Below, piece after piece: positions 1 to 6,675 of a DNA stretch of 64,000 bases. The DNA comes from RYN-124 sp033851845 (GTDB taxonomy: Bacteria > Actinomycetota > Actinomycetes > Mycobacteriales > SCTD01): NCBI GenBank assembly GCA_033851845.1, contig JAWWOH010000058.1, positions 27,019 through 91,018 of the forward strand, read 5' to 3'. Below the pieces are notes generated by a model. The model made no database searches. It was not told the DNA's origin and was given only the letters and a program-made list of their open reading frames with translations. A program made the translations under genes and the position numbers. The number at the start of each line of letters is the position of its first letter. Position 1 is the first letter of the stretch.

Positions 1-717
1 ATCAGCATCACCAAGACCCCCGAGACGCCGGCCGGGGCACTCGGCGTCGGCGTCGGCGACGTCCGGGTGCTCAACCCGGCGACGGGGGAGGAGTGCCCGG
101 CCGCTTCCTTCGACGAGCGGGGCCGGCTGACCAACGCGGACGAGGCCGTCGGCGAGCTCGTCAACATGGACGGCGTCGGTGGGTTCGAGGGGTACTGGGA
201 TGCCGAGGAGGACACGGCGACTCGCGCCCGCGAGGGCCGCTACTGGAGCGGCGACCTCGGATACCGCGATGCAGCCGGGTTCCTCTACTTCGCCGGCCGC
301 TCACTGGACCGATTGCGCGTCGGAGGCGAGAACTTCCCGGCCGCTCCGGTTGACCGCCTGCTCGCGCGTCACCCGCACGTCGTGGAGGCGGTGGTCTACG
401 CCGTCCCGGATCCGGTGGCGGGGGACCAGGTGATGGCCGCCGTCGTGCCGACCGATGACTTCGATCCGTCGGCGTTTCTGCAGTGGCTGCACGACCAGCC
501 GGATTGCTCGCCGCCATGGGTGCCACGGTTCCTGCGTGTCGTCGCCGATCCACCCCGGACTCCGACCGGCAAAGTCGTCGTACGTGCACTCGCCTCGGAA
601 CGCTGGGATGCCGCAGAGGTCTGGCTGCGTAACGGCGACGAGATGCGCCGGATGACAGCCTCCGACGCCGACGCGATCGAGAAGGCCTTCGCCGCCAGCG
701 GCCGCAATTTGCTGTGA
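1..717 (+). CDS. Acyl-CoA synthetase (AMP-forming), C-terminal part, FadD17-like
   Basis: The open frame runs in from the left edge without a start, so only the last 238 residues are present. What remains is the end of the large domain (YWSGDLGYRDAAGFLYFAGR, the adenylate-forming A8 region) and the small C-terminal domain ending in TPTGKVVVRAL, which holds the usual catalytic lysine. The family activates a carboxylate as acyl-AMP and then acyl-CoA. The sequence and the fadE26/fadE27 homologues 11 kb away recall M. tuberculosis FadD17, but the assignment to that subgroup is inferred. The repeat-bearing gene array begins 50 bp after the stop codon. Confidence 0.85.
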   Translation: MSITKTPETPAGALGVGVGDVRVLNPATGEECPAASFDERGRLTNADEAVGELVNMDGVGGFEGYWDAEEDTATRAREGRYWSGDLGYRDAAGFLYFAGRSLDRLRVGGENFPAAPVDRLLARHPHVVEAVVYAVPDPVAGDQVMAAVVPTDDFDPSAFLQWLHDQPDCSPPWVPRFLRVVADPPRTPTGKVVVRALASERWDAAEVWLRNGDEMRRMTASDADAIEKAFAASGRNLL

Positions 718-761
718 ACTCAGTGCGCAGCGTGAGCCTGCGGACCGACGGCCCTACACGC

Positions 762-809
762 TTCCGCGGAAACGAGTCGTCCACAGTGACGTAGCCGGCC
801 TTCTCGTCG
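762..809 (+). repeat. Array repeat unit 1 (diverged)
   Basis: First of two imperfect direct copies lying about 56 bp apart. It contains GTCGTCCACA and then CCGGCCTTCTCGTCG, the second-half motif of the array repeat, but lacks a usable -10 box. Confidence 0.6.
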
Positions 810-841
810 CTCCTCGTTCCCGCGGGTACGAGTTGTCCACA
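777..841 (+). other. Two DnaA-box-like nonamers
   Basis: TCGTCCACA (777-785) and TTGTCCACA (833-841) lie in the two direct copies. The second equals the actinobacterial DnaA-box consensus. No dnaA, dnaN or AT-rich unwinding region is nearby, so an origin is not claimed. They may be incidental to the repeat. Confidence 0.3.
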
Positions 842-867
842 GCGGAGCTATCCGGCCTTACCCTCGG
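817..867 (+). repeat. Array repeat unit 2
   Basis: Second direct copy, with TTGTCCACA and CCGGCCTTACCCTCGG. The TACCCT at 859-864 is the likely -10 box of the gene starting at 871. Confidence 0.7.
859..864 (+). promoter_or_regulatory. -10 box TACCCT of a leaderless gene
   Basis: TACCCT is followed by 6 nt and then GTG at 871, the spacing expected for an actinobacterial leaderless mRNA. Confidence 0.6.
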
Positions 868-870
868 TTC

Positions 871-1275
871 GTGGAGGCGAGCGCCGACCGTGACGAGCTC
901 CGAGAGATGGAGCGTCGCCAGGTCCGCGACGGGCTTGAGTCGGGCGCATGGGACGCCGAGGAGCAGGTGGCGTACCTCCTGAGGATCTTCGCGCCGCTAG
1001 GGGTTCGCGACGAGTCTGAGCTGGTTGTCGACGAAATCGCACACGACCTCGACCACGCACACGACGTGGCCGTGCGGATGCAGCGTGATGGCCTGGCGCT
1101 GCCGCCCGTGGTGCATAGCAAGCTAAACAAAGTCGACGCATTGCTGAAGGAGTGGAGCGGCCCCGACAAGGGCGACTTCTGGGAGCCGTCGGGGCTCCGA
1201 GCGCATCCGGTCTGGCAGCAAGTGCGTTCTCTGTGCCGCGAAGCCATCGTGGCGATAGACGGCGATGGAGAGTAA
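871..1275 (+). CDS. Hypothetical protein, array gene 1
   Basis: A 134-residue, highly charged, probably soluble and helical protein with no membrane segment or signal peptide. I do not recognise a family. The GTG start is chosen because the repeat-borne TACCCT box lies exactly 6 nt upstream and there is no ribosome binding site. The stop codon TAA is itself the first part of the next repeat core (TAAGCCGTTCTCGG). Codon use is less GC-extreme than in the steroid genes, which fits acquired DNA. Confidence 0.65.
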   Translation: MEASADRDELREMERRQVRDGLESGAWDAEEQVAYLLRIFAPLGVRDESELVVDEIAHDLDHAHDVAVRMQRDGLALPPVVHSKLNKVDALLKEWSGPDKGDFWEPSGLRAHPVWQQVRSLCREAIVAIDGDGE

Positions 1276-1286
1276 GCCGTTCTCGG
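1273..1286 (+). repeat. Array repeat unit 3 (core only)
   Basis: TAAGCCGTTCTCGG, a shortened core that supplies the stop codon of the preceding gene. Compare TAAGTGCCGTTCTC at 5405. Confidence 0.5.
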
Positions 1287-1369
1287 AGCACTCGTCGCTA
1301 GACGCCTGAGTGCAGGAGTGCGCCGAGAGGGCTCATGCGTCGGTGCGGGCCGATGAGTCCGCGACCCCT

Positions 1370-1375
1370 TACCGT
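1370..1375 (+). promoter_or_regulatory. -10 box TACCGT of a leaderless gene
   Basis: TACCGT, then 6 nt, then ATG at 1382. No Shine-Dalgarno sequence is seen. Confidence 0.6.
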
Positions 1376-1381
1376 GCCAGC

Positions 1382-2005
1382 ATGAGGAGCAGACTTGCCA
1401 CCTCCGTGCGGTTCCTAGGAAGCCTGCTTCTATTGGCCGCGCTCGTGGTCGATTTGGGGGCCGGACTTCGACGCCTTCTTCAATACATGTTCAACGGAGT
1501 CTCGGCGACGGTGGCAGCGGCAATCGTCGCCGCCGTAGCGACGGGCCTGCTGTCGCTACTGACGATTGTGTTGCAGCGACGACATGAGCGCCAAGAGACA
1601 GTCGAGCAGGACATCCGTGCGCGGAAGATCGCTGTATACACGGATCTCGTCGGGAGCTGGTTCGACATCTTCGGGTTGGGTGAGGAACGGTCGGATGACG
1701 AGAGCGAGGCGGCCATCGCCACAGCGACTGCAAAGCTAGCGAGGTTGACACCGGAACTCATCTCGTGGGGTTCGGATGATGTTGTTGCTGCCTGGTCGCA
1801 CTACCGGCGGGGAATGACCCGAGCAGGTACAGACCCCGCGCTGCTGATGTTCGGCTTCGAGAAGGTGCTCTTGACCATCAGACGGGACGTCGGACACACG
1901 AACAAGGGCCTCACGACTGGCGACCTGCTGGCTCTATGGGTAAACGACGTTGACGACGCCCTGATGCCGGCTCTGGACACTCTGACGCCGCCCGATTCCG
2001 AATAA
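1382..2005 (+). CDS. Putative membrane protein, array gene 2
   Basis: A 207-residue protein with two hydrophobic segments (about residues 9-28 and 39-62), followed by a basic QRRHERQ stretch and a mostly helical cytosolic domain of about 140 residues. The family is not recognised. The ATG at 1382 is preferred over an upstream GTG because a TACCGT -10 box lies 6 nt before it and the hydrophobic N-terminus then begins at once. The next repeat core lies 35 bp after the stop. Confidence 0.65.
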   Translation: MRSRLATSVRFLGSLLLLAALVVDLGAGLRRLLQYMFNGVSATVAAAIVAAVATGLLSLLTIVLQRRHERQETVEQDIRARKIAVYTDLVGSWFDIFGLGEERSDDESEAAIATATAKLARLTPELISWGSDDVVAAWSHYRRGMTRAGTDPALLMFGFEKVLLTIRRDVGHTNKGLTTGDLLALWVNDVDDALMPALDTLTPPDSE

Positions 2006-2040
2006 CTGGCAGGCCGCGATCGAGGCAACAGCCACGTGGG

Positions 2041-2056
2041 CTATGTGCCGTTCTTG
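2041..2056 (+). repeat. Array repeat unit 4 (core)
   Basis: CTATGTGCCGTTCTTG. GGCTATGTGCCGTT is shared exactly with the copy at 6676. The second half is not obvious. Confidence 0.55.
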
Positions 2057-2117
2057 ATCGTCTGGTGGTCGGGAGGATTCAGCTGCAGATCCGGTGCCAA
2101 CGACACGATGATCCGCG

Positions 2118-2363
2118 ATGATCCTGGCTACGTCCTTCGACGTGTTCTTGGCATATCCGCCAAATCGAGACGGTCGCGTCGCTGAGTTGCATGTTCCGAC
2201 GGGCGACACTGTCGAGATTCCAGCGGAGGTGTTCGAGGCCCACGGCACACTGATGGTCACGCTGTTCAGCCAGCAGGAGGGTCCAGCCTGGACATACCCG
2301 TTGGAGGAATTTCGGGCCGCGCTTGACCGTGCTGCGACTGCCGTCGCAACCGGGCCGACCTGA
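2118..2363 (+). CDS. Hypothetical protein, array gene 3
   Basis: An 81-residue acidic protein with a predicted beta-rich first half (alternating hydrophobics around VAELHVPTGDTVEIP) and a helical tail. No family is recognised. The ATG at 2118 is the only reasonable start; a second ATG 10 nt upstream is out of frame. The gene is bracketed by repeat cores, and its TGA stop lies 6 bp before the next core. Confidence 0.5.
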   Translation: MILATSFDVFLAYPPNRDGRVAELHVPTGDTVEIPAEVFEAHGTLMVTLFSQQEGPAWTYPLEEFRAALDRAATAVATGPT

Positions 2364-2380
2364 TCGATAGGTGCCGCTCC
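2353..2380 (+). repeat. Array repeat unit 5 with bulged hairpin
   Basis: ATAGGTGCCGCTCC core. Upstream GGCcgACC (2353-2360) can pair with GGTGCC (2370-2375) across a 9-nt loop, leaving two unpaired bases on the left arm only. Confidence 0.55.
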
Positions 2381-2440
2381 TTCTCCGGTGGGCTGCAACC
2401 TGGGTAGCGGGCACCCGGCTCAGCGACGAGACTGCGCGCC

Positions 2441-2650
2441 ATGAGCCGATGGCGTCGTTGGGGCCGACTGTTGTGGTTTCGGCCTACGAGCTGGCGACAG
2501 GCGTTCGGTTACAGCGCCGTCATGTTCTTGGTGGCGATAGCCATAGGCCTTGTCGCTGGCCGACCCGACGGGTGGTTGCTGACAGCCGGGGCGACGTCGG
2601 TCGGCCTCCTCCTAGCTGGCCTGCTGCGCGTCGCTTCGCAGCCAGACTGA
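2441..2650 (+). CDS. Small two-helix membrane protein, array gene 4
   Basis: 69 residues: a basic, Trp-rich N-terminus (MSRWRRWGRLLW) and two hydrophobic helices (about 24-40 and 46-62), so probably inserted in the cytoplasmic membrane. The function is unknown. No good ribosome binding site or canonical -10 box is seen directly before the ATG. Support comes from the clear membrane pattern and from its placement between two repeat units like the other array genes. Confidence 0.5.
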   Translation: MSRWRRWGRLLWFRPTSWRQAFGYSAVMFLVAIAIGLVAGRPDGWLLTAGATSVGLLLAGLLRVASQPD

Positions 2651-2676
2651 TCGCCCTTGCGGCGGCGCAGCACACC

Positions 2677-2713
2677 GATAGGTGCCGCTAGCTGAGAGCC
2701 GGCCTTACCCTCG
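2677..2713 (+). repeat. Array repeat unit 6 (full)
   Basis: GATAGGTGCCGCTAGCTGAG followed by AGCCGGCCTTACCCTCG. Both halves are well conserved, and the -10 box TACCCT (2706-2711) is followed after 5 nt by ATG 2717. Confidence 0.75.
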
Positions 2714-2716
2714 CGG

Positions 2717-2980
2717 ATGGCTTTCCCCGACCCTCTCCCGATCGGCTGCCGCGTGCGGGTCCGTCGCGACCCGGACTTCGGCCCTGGTCCCTGGCCCGAC
2801 GAGCCGCTCGGAACCATCGTGCGTGTCGGCGATGAGGAGCACTTCTCGCTTGTCGAGACAAGGCGCGGTTCCGAGCGCAGCTATTGGGTGCGCTTCGACA
2901 AGCCGCAGCGGGACGCCGGTGGAGATGGTCCGTACAGCGACTCGCAGGTTCTGGAGCGGTACCTCGAAGTGAGCTTGTAG
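2717..2980 (+). CDS. Hypothetical protein, array gene 5
   Basis: An 87-residue protein with the pattern of a small beta-barrel (IGCRVRVRRDPDFGPGPW, GTIVRV, YWVRFDKP), such as an SH3-like or KOW-like fold. This is inferred from residue pattern only. The leaderless ATG is set by TACCCT 5 nt upstream within the repeat. The TAG stop is 2 nt before the next repeat core, which shows how tightly gene and repeat are joined. Confidence 0.6.
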   Translation: MAFPDPLPIGCRVRVRRDPDFGPGPWPDEPLGTIVRVGDEEHFSLVETRRGSERSYWVRFDKPQRDAGGDGPYSDSQVLERYLEVSL

Positions 2981-3013
2981 ACGCCGTTAGCAAGCGCCGG
3001 CCTCTTACGCTCC
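2981..3013 (+). repeat. Array repeat unit 7 (full)
   Basis: ACGCCGTTAGCAAGCGCCGG followed by CCTCTTACGCTCC. The -10 box TACGCT (3006-3011) is 6 nt before GTG 3018. Confidence 0.7.
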
Positions 3014-3017
3014 GCCC

Positions 3018-3350
3018 GTGACGGACCCCGCTTCGGTACGCCAGGTGTTGCTCGAACTCGGACTGGAGGACTGGATTCCGGTGCCCGAGGCGGTTGAGTC
3101 GCTTCGTGTCCGCGGCTCGTCTGAGCCGGAGCAGGACGTCCGCGAGACACTCACAGCCCTCGGCAATGAGGGACTCGTCCGTTTTTGGCGTGGGGTCTGG
3201 GACCGTGAGGACGAGCATGTTGCGGTAACAGCCGCCGCCGCCGAGGTTCTTCTCCGAGACCCACGGTGGTTCCGGTACCGGCTCGACGAGCAGGCCGAGG
3301 AACGGCTCTACTTCGTCAACGTCGACAACATCAAGGCAGTCAGCGGCTAA
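3018..3350 (+). CDS. Hypothetical protein, array gene 6 (winged-helix-like)
   Basis: A 110-residue acidic protein. The order of segments (VRQVLLELGLEDWIPVPEAV, then a helix DVRETLTALGNEGLVRFW and a short beta hairpin) resembles a winged-helix or helix-turn-helix fold, but no family is recognised. The leaderless GTG is chosen from TACGCT 6 nt upstream. The TAA stop is part of the next repeat core. Confidence 0.6.
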   Translation: MTDPASVRQVLLELGLEDWIPVPEAVESLRVRGSSEPEQDVRETLTALGNEGLVRFWRGVWDREDEHVAVTAAAAEVLLRDPRWFRYRLDEQAEERLYFVNVDNIKAVSG

Positions 3351-3389
3351 GTGCCGTTCCCGCCGATGGCGCGGACCGGCCTTGACGGG
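3348..3389 (+). repeat. Array repeat unit 8
   Basis: TAAGTGCCGTTCCC (includes the stop codon of the preceding gene), then CCGGCCTTGACGGG at 3376-3389, a second half that has lost the TACCCT box. Confidence 0.6.
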
Positions 3390-3421
3390 AACCCCGTGCC
3401 GGTCGTTGGCGTCCGACTGCC

Positions 3422-3688
3422 GTGCGACGCCGCAGCCTCATCGGTCTCGGCGCCGTTGTCGCCTGCGCGCTCGTTGCTGCCGTCGTATTCGACCTGCTGC
3501 AACGTCATCTCGGGGCGCCCCCGTTCGACTGTCCACTGCGGCGTGAACCACCCCCGATTCACTGCACGCACCCCGGCTACTTCTCGGGACCCGTGCGGTG
3601 GCGCGTCACAGGTATCGGAGCGCTGCTTGGCGCGGGCGTCGGCCTGGTCGCATCCAGTCTCGTTGTGCCGACACGGCGGCGACGGTAA
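3422..3688 (+). CDS. Small membrane protein, array gene 7
   Basis: 88 residues with an Arg-rich start, a first hydrophobic helix (about 5-23), an extracytoplasmic loop containing two cysteines (FDCPL, IHCTHPG), a second helix (about 61-81) and a basic RRRR end. The two cysteines could form a disulphide outside the membrane. The function is unknown. A GTG start is used; the TAA stop overlaps the next repeat core. Confidence 0.55.
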   Translation: MRRRSLIGLGAVVACALVAAVVFDLLQRHLGAPPFDCPLRREPPPIHCTHPGYFSGPVRWRVTGIGALLGAGVGLVASSLVVPTRRRR

Positions 3689-3699
3689 GTGCCGCTACT
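3686..3699 (+). repeat. Array repeat unit 9 (core)
   Basis: TAAGTGCCGCTACT, carrying the stop codon of the preceding gene. Confidence 0.55.
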
Positions 3700-3991
3700 G
3701 GCCGAAGCGTCCCGTAGGGGCACCTGGTTTCAGTACCAACCCCACGATTTGGTCCTCGCGGTACACGACCTGCAGGTGCGCCTCTCCGCGCTCGAACGTC
3801 AGTGGGAGGTCGTGTAGGACGACCGCCTGGTTACCCACACCGCTGCAGTCACCCCAGCTGGTCGTCGCCTGCTCCCAGACGTCGCGCATCTTCTGCGACG
3901 TGACCTGGGACCGGAAGGTCGCATCCCCATGTCGGTTGATTGCGTCGTACTTGCCTTCGGTTAGGGCCGCCAGCACCTCGGTTGGAGTCAT
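3695..3991 (-). CDS. DUF3887-like protein, inverted array gene
   Basis: A 98-residue protein and the only array gene on the minus strand. The pattern FRSQVTSQKMRDVWEQ, then LTFERGEAHLQVVYREDQIV and GLVLKP matches the DUF3887 type, a small NTF2-like fold often attached to hydrolases. No signal peptide is seen. The ATG at 3991 is preferred over an upstream TTG because a CATGCT box lies 6 nt before it on the minus strand. It lies between two repeat cores, its end touching one of them, so the unit seems to have an inverted gene within the array order. Confidence 0.6.
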   Translation of the reverse strand: MTPTEVLAALTEGKYDAINRHGDATFRSQVTSQKMRDVWEQATTSWGDCSGVGNQAVVLHDLPLTFERGEAHLQVVYREDQIVGLVLKPGAPTGRFGQ

Positions 3992-4027
3992 GACCGGAGC
4001 ATGTCGGCGAACGAGCGTGCAACGCAA

Positions 4028-4063
4028 GATAGGTGCCGTTTCAGCGGGGCCCGGCGCTAGCCT
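4028..4063 (+). repeat. Array repeat unit 10
   Basis: GATAGGTGCCGTTTCAGCGG followed by GGCCCGGCGCTAGCCT. TAGCCT (4058-4063) is a likely -10 box 8 nt before ATG 4072. Confidence 0.6.
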
Positions 4064-4071
4064 CCAGCGTC

Positions 4072-4395
4072 ATGAGCCTCGGGGAGTCCACCGGGCAGCC
4101 GAGCCACGGCCTTTCCGGTGCCGTCCGACGCTTCGCGGGTTGGGTCGCACGCGGCAGCGTCGGCCACCCGCTGTTGGAAGGCATTGACTACTGGGACGAT
4201 TTGCGGGACTCGCCGTCGCAGATGGAGATCCTTTTCGCGATCTTCCTCAACAACCTGCGGCTCGATGAAGCGGGCGAGCCAACGAACGAGAAGTACGCAG
4301 AGCGGCGCGCCGCATGCTGGCTCTTCCGGTACTGCACGGGTCAGGAACCACGGAACGAGCCGGCGTTGGAGCCGTGGGAAGTGGAGTTGTACTAG
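4072..4395 (+). CDS. Hypothetical protein, array gene 9
   Basis: A 107-residue acidic, Trp/Tyr-rich protein with helical segments (QMEILFAIFLNNLRLDEAGE, YAERRAACWLFRYC). No signal peptide or known family. The ATG at 4072 is chosen because a TAGCCT box lies 8 nt upstream. An in-frame ATG at 4033 would start inside the repeat. Confidence 0.6.
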   Translation: MSLGESTGQPSHGLSGAVRRFAGWVARGSVGHPLLEGIDYWDDLRDSPSQMEILFAIFLNNLRLDEAGEPTNEKYAERRAACWLFRYCTGQEPRNEPALEPWEVELY

Positions 4396-4400
4396 CGGGT

Positions 4401-4434
4401 GTAAGTGCCGGTAGCTGACCCGCCTTATCCGCTC
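4401..4434 (+). repeat. Array repeat unit 11
   Basis: GTAAGTGCCGGTAGCTGACC followed by CGCCTTATCCGCTC. It lies 5 bp after a TAG stop. Confidence 0.6.
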
Positions 4435-4513
4435 CTGCAAACCCGCACTAGCCGCGCCACGCGCGACGCCAACCCCTCTTGCGCCCGTCGGGCCGCAGGT
4501 GGACGCTCGTCAC

Positions 4514-4774
4514 ATGGACATCGGTGCCGGACTACGGGCGCTTGACCGCCGGGTTGAGTCCAAGGTGAGCGGTCGGAAGCCGAAGTACGACGTAGAGCCG
4601 CCGAAGTGGCTTCAGTACAGCAGCGTGATCTTCATCATGATCATCTTCATTGTCGGGATGATGCTCACCTTCACGGCTGGCCCGAGAGTGTCCTTGGTGA
4701 CTGACGCAGTGCTGCTGTTTGCCTACACCGTCGTGCTGTTGTCGTGGACGCGGCGTCATCGCGTGCGCGACTGA
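4514..4774 (+). CDS. Small two-helix membrane protein, array gene 10
   Basis: 86 residues: an amphipathic, charged N-terminal 37 residues, then two hydrophobic helices (YSSVIFIMIIFIVGMMLTF and VTDAVLLFAYTVVLL) and a basic end. The function is unknown. The ATG at 4514 is preferred over GTG 4499 because GACGCT lies 6 nt before it, as in the other leaderless array genes. Confidence 0.55.
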   Translation: MDIGAGLRALDRRVESKVSGRKPKYDVEPPKWLQYSSVIFIMIIFIVGMMLTFTAGPRVSLVTDAVLLFAYTVVLLSWTRRHRVRD

Positions 4775-4819
4775 CGCTGCTCCCGTCGGGAGGCGCCGCT
4801 AAGCGCCCGGCGCACCGAA

Positions 4820-4855
4820 GATAGGTGCCGTTAGCCAGATCGGCCTTACCCTCGG
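4820..4855 (+). repeat. Array repeat unit 12 (full) with stem-loop
   Basis: GATAGGTGCCGTTAGCCAG followed by ATCGGCCTTACCCTCGG. Just upstream, GCTAA (4799-4803) can pair with TTAGC, and GGCgCACC with GGTGCC around a 7-nt loop, leaving one bulged base. TACCCT (4847-4852) is 6 nt before GTG 4859. Confidence 0.75.
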
Positions 4856-4858
4856 CAG

Positions 4859-5407
4859 GTGCAGACCAGCGATGCCCGGGTGGTCGCCGTCAGCGCGAGC
4901 CCTCTGCATGCTTTCAGCAAGAAGCCGCAGGACGCCATTGAGCTGATCGCCGGCGTCGGGGTTCAGGGTGACGCCCACGCCGGGGCCACGGTCCAGCATC
5001 GCTCGCGGGTTGCGGCCGACCCGGGTCAGCCGAACCTGCGCCAGGTCCATCTCATGCATGCCGAGCTGCACGACGAGTTGATCTCGGCTGGCTTTGATGT
5101 CTCGCCGGGTGTGCTCGGGGAGAACATCACCACCAGAGGCGTCCCACTGCTCTCGCTGCCGGTCGGGACGATCTTGGCGATCGGTCAGGCGGTGGTGGCG
5201 GTGACCGGCCTACGTAATCCCTGTCAGCAGCTGAACGACTACTCCTCCGGCTTGATGGCCGCCGTCGCGTACATCGACGTGGACGGCCGCCTCGTTCGGA
5301 AGGCAGGGATCATGGGCGTCGTCGTGGCGAGCGGAAAGGTCGCGGCCGACATGCCAATTCGGGTCACGCTCCCGCCGTTGCCCCACCAGCCGTTGGACCG
5401 CGTGTAA
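4859..5407 (+). CDS. MOSC domain protein
   Basis: 182 residues, the usual size of a stand-alone MOSC protein. The MOSC hallmarks are visible: GVGVQGDAHAG near residue 35, VHLMHAEL, GVLGENITTRG, LPVGT.L.IG and VTGLRNPCQQ with the conserved cysteine at about residue 122. MOSC domains bind molybdenum cofactor or mobilise sulfur. The substrate here is unknown. The gene is leaderless (TACCCT 6 nt before the GTG). It is one of the few array genes with a recognisable family; such proteins are common cargo of mobile gene cassettes. Confidence 0.85.
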   Translation: MQTSDARVVAVSASPLHAFSKKPQDAIELIAGVGVQGDAHAGATVQHRSRVAADPGQPNLRQVHLMHAELHDELISAGFDVSPGVLGENITTRGVPLLSLPVGTILAIGQAVVAVTGLRNPCQQLNDYSSGLMAAVAYIDVDGRLVRKAGIMGVVVASGKVAADMPIRVTLPPLPHQPLDRV

Positions 5408-5446
5408 GTGCCGTTCTCCGCGCGGGACACACGGATTTACCCTCGG
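5405..5446 (+). repeat. Array repeat unit 13
   Basis: TAAGTGCCGTTCTCC (including the stop codon of the MOSC gene), then TTTACCCTCGG at 5436-5446. The TACCCT here is not directly followed by a start codon. Confidence 0.6.
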
Positions 5447-5503
5447 CCAGTTCACAGTCGCCAGTGCGCGGCCAGCGTGCGCGCCACGGAAGGGAGAAAC
5501 AGC

Positions 5504-5998
5504 ATGGAACGGAACGTCATCGCCGCCGAACTGTCCACGAGCGGCGCGCAGGAATTGCTGGCGGCGACGTCGGCAGGCCACCTCGCCTACAACGCCGGGG
5601 ACGGAACGCCGCGTGTGATTCTGGTCGGCTTCTTCTGGACGGGCACGGAGTTCGTAATCTCGACTGCCACGACCGCGCCGAAGGTCGCCGCGCTGAAGGC
5701 CCGTCCTGACGTGGCGCTGTCGATCGATGGGGGTGATACGCCCGCGCAGACACGGGCGCTGTCAGTGCGCGGGCGGGCGAGCATCGAGATCGTCGACGGC
5801 CTGGTGCCCGAGTACGTCGCTGCAGCGCGCAAGTCGATGGGCGCCGAGGCGGCCGCCGAGTTCGAGAAGAACTGCCGTGAGATGTACGACCAGATGGCCC
5901 GCATCGCGATCGTGCCGAGCTGGGTGCGCTTCTACGACTTCGGTGCGGGCCGCATGCCGAAGTTTCTGAAGGAGCTCGCCGAACGCAACCAGTCGTGA
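5504..5998 (+). CDS. Pyridoxamine 5'-phosphate oxidase-like flavin/F420-binding protein
   Basis: A 164-residue protein of the split beta-barrel PPOX superfamily. The pattern LLAATSAGHLAYNAGDGTPR, then VILVGFFWTGTEFVISTA, PKVAALKARPDVALSID and LSVRGRASIE is typical. These proteins bind FMN, F420 or haem and act as small oxidoreductases. The cofactor cannot be read from sequence. The ATG has a good ribosome binding site (AAGGGAGA), unlike most array genes. The repeat-borne TACCCT at 5438-5443 would give a leader of about 55 nt. Confidence 0.8.
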   Translation: MERNVIAAELSTSGAQELLAATSAGHLAYNAGDGTPRVILVGFFWTGTEFVISTATTAPKVAALKARPDVALSIDGGDTPAQTRALSVRGRASIEIVDGLVPEYVAAARKSMGAEAAAEFEKNCREMYDQMARIAIVPSWVRFYDFGAGRMPKFLKELAERNQS

Positions 5999-6017
5999 CT
6001 CGGTGCCGAATCGAGGG

Positions 6018-6053
6018 GTAGGTGCCGTTAGCTCAGAGCCGGCCTTAGCCGCG
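6018..6053 (+). repeat. Array repeat unit 14 (full)
   Basis: GGTAGGTGCCGTTAGCTCAG followed by AGCCGGCCTTAGCCGC. It lies 20 bp after the stop of the PPOX-like gene. Confidence 0.7.
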
Positions 6054-6108
6054 AATCGGCCGCGCACCTCCGTAGCGGCTGCCCATAGTCAGATGACAGG
6101 GTTCTCTT

Positions 6109-6669
6109 GTGCGTCGGGGGGTGCGTTTCACGGTTGCGGTTCTTGCGGTCCTCGTCGTGTCTGGATGCACGCATCCAAACAGCCGTGCGTCTCGGGGGGA
6201 GACCGAACCGGCTTCGGCCACTCCGTCCTCCAGTCCAATTGGCGCGCCGCCACCGGCGCCAAGCGCTACCGCTATGGCTTCCGCAACGCCCGTAGTTGAA
6301 CGCGTCACGGAACCAACGTTCATAGCGTCTCCCAGCGGCAACATCAGGTGCGGGATGTCGTCTGCCGTGATCTGCGAGGTACTGGGGCGAGCGTGGGAAC
6401 CACCACCTGCAGGCGACCGGTGTGATCCAAACTTCGACTTCGGCCCTGACATCGAGGTGAAGGCGAGCGGAGTCGGCACGTTCTTCTGCGGCACAGACGA
6501 GCCGCTTGCTGGGTACTCCGACTACCAGCATCCTCGTCCGCTGGCCTATGGCCACGCCATGCGTCTTGACCAGTTCGAGTGCGTGAGCTCCCGCGTTGGG
6601 ATGCAGTGCGAGAACAAGAAGAACGGCCACGGCTTCTTCGTCAACCGAGCGAGTTATCGGCTGTTCTGA
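6109..6669 (+). CDS. Secreted lipoprotein, DUF6636-like
   Basis: 186 residues with a lipoprotein signal peptide (RRGVRFTVAVLAVLVVSGC, lipobox VSGC with Cys at about 19), a Pro/Ser/Ala-rich linker (20-65) and a small domain with paired cysteines (SPSGNIRCGM, VICEV, DRCDPNF, FFCGTD, FECVS, MQCEN). The 'SPSGNI.C.M' start resembles DUF6636 proteins of actinobacteria. Presumably anchored outside the membrane. The GTG start is 6 nt after CAGGGT, a weak leaderless -10. Confidence 0.7.
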   Translation: MRRGVRFTVAVLAVLVVSGCTHPNSRASRGETEPASATPSSSPIGAPPPAPSATAMASATPVVERVTEPTFIASPSGNIRCGMSSAVICEVLGRAWEPPPAGDRCDPNFDFGPDIEVKASGVGTFFCGTDEPLAGYSDYQHPRPLAYGHAMRLDQFECVSSRVGMQCENKKNGHGFFVNRASYRLF

Positions 6670-6675
6670 TCGCGG

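Noticed and set aside
161..784. Long minus-strand frames opposite the acyl-CoA synthetase end and many other genes
   Set aside because: Arg/Pro-rich composition typical of antisense reading of high-GC coding DNA; the plus-strand frame has clear family motifs.
777..841. Chromosomal or plasmid replication origin
   Set aside because: Only one exact DnaA box and one near-match, no AT-rich region and no replication genes.
2371..2691. A 106-residue plus-strand frame overlapping the small two-helix membrane protein
   Set aside because: It runs through a full repeat core, has an Arg/Pro-rich end and no membrane or domain pattern; the frame at 2441 is more protein-like.
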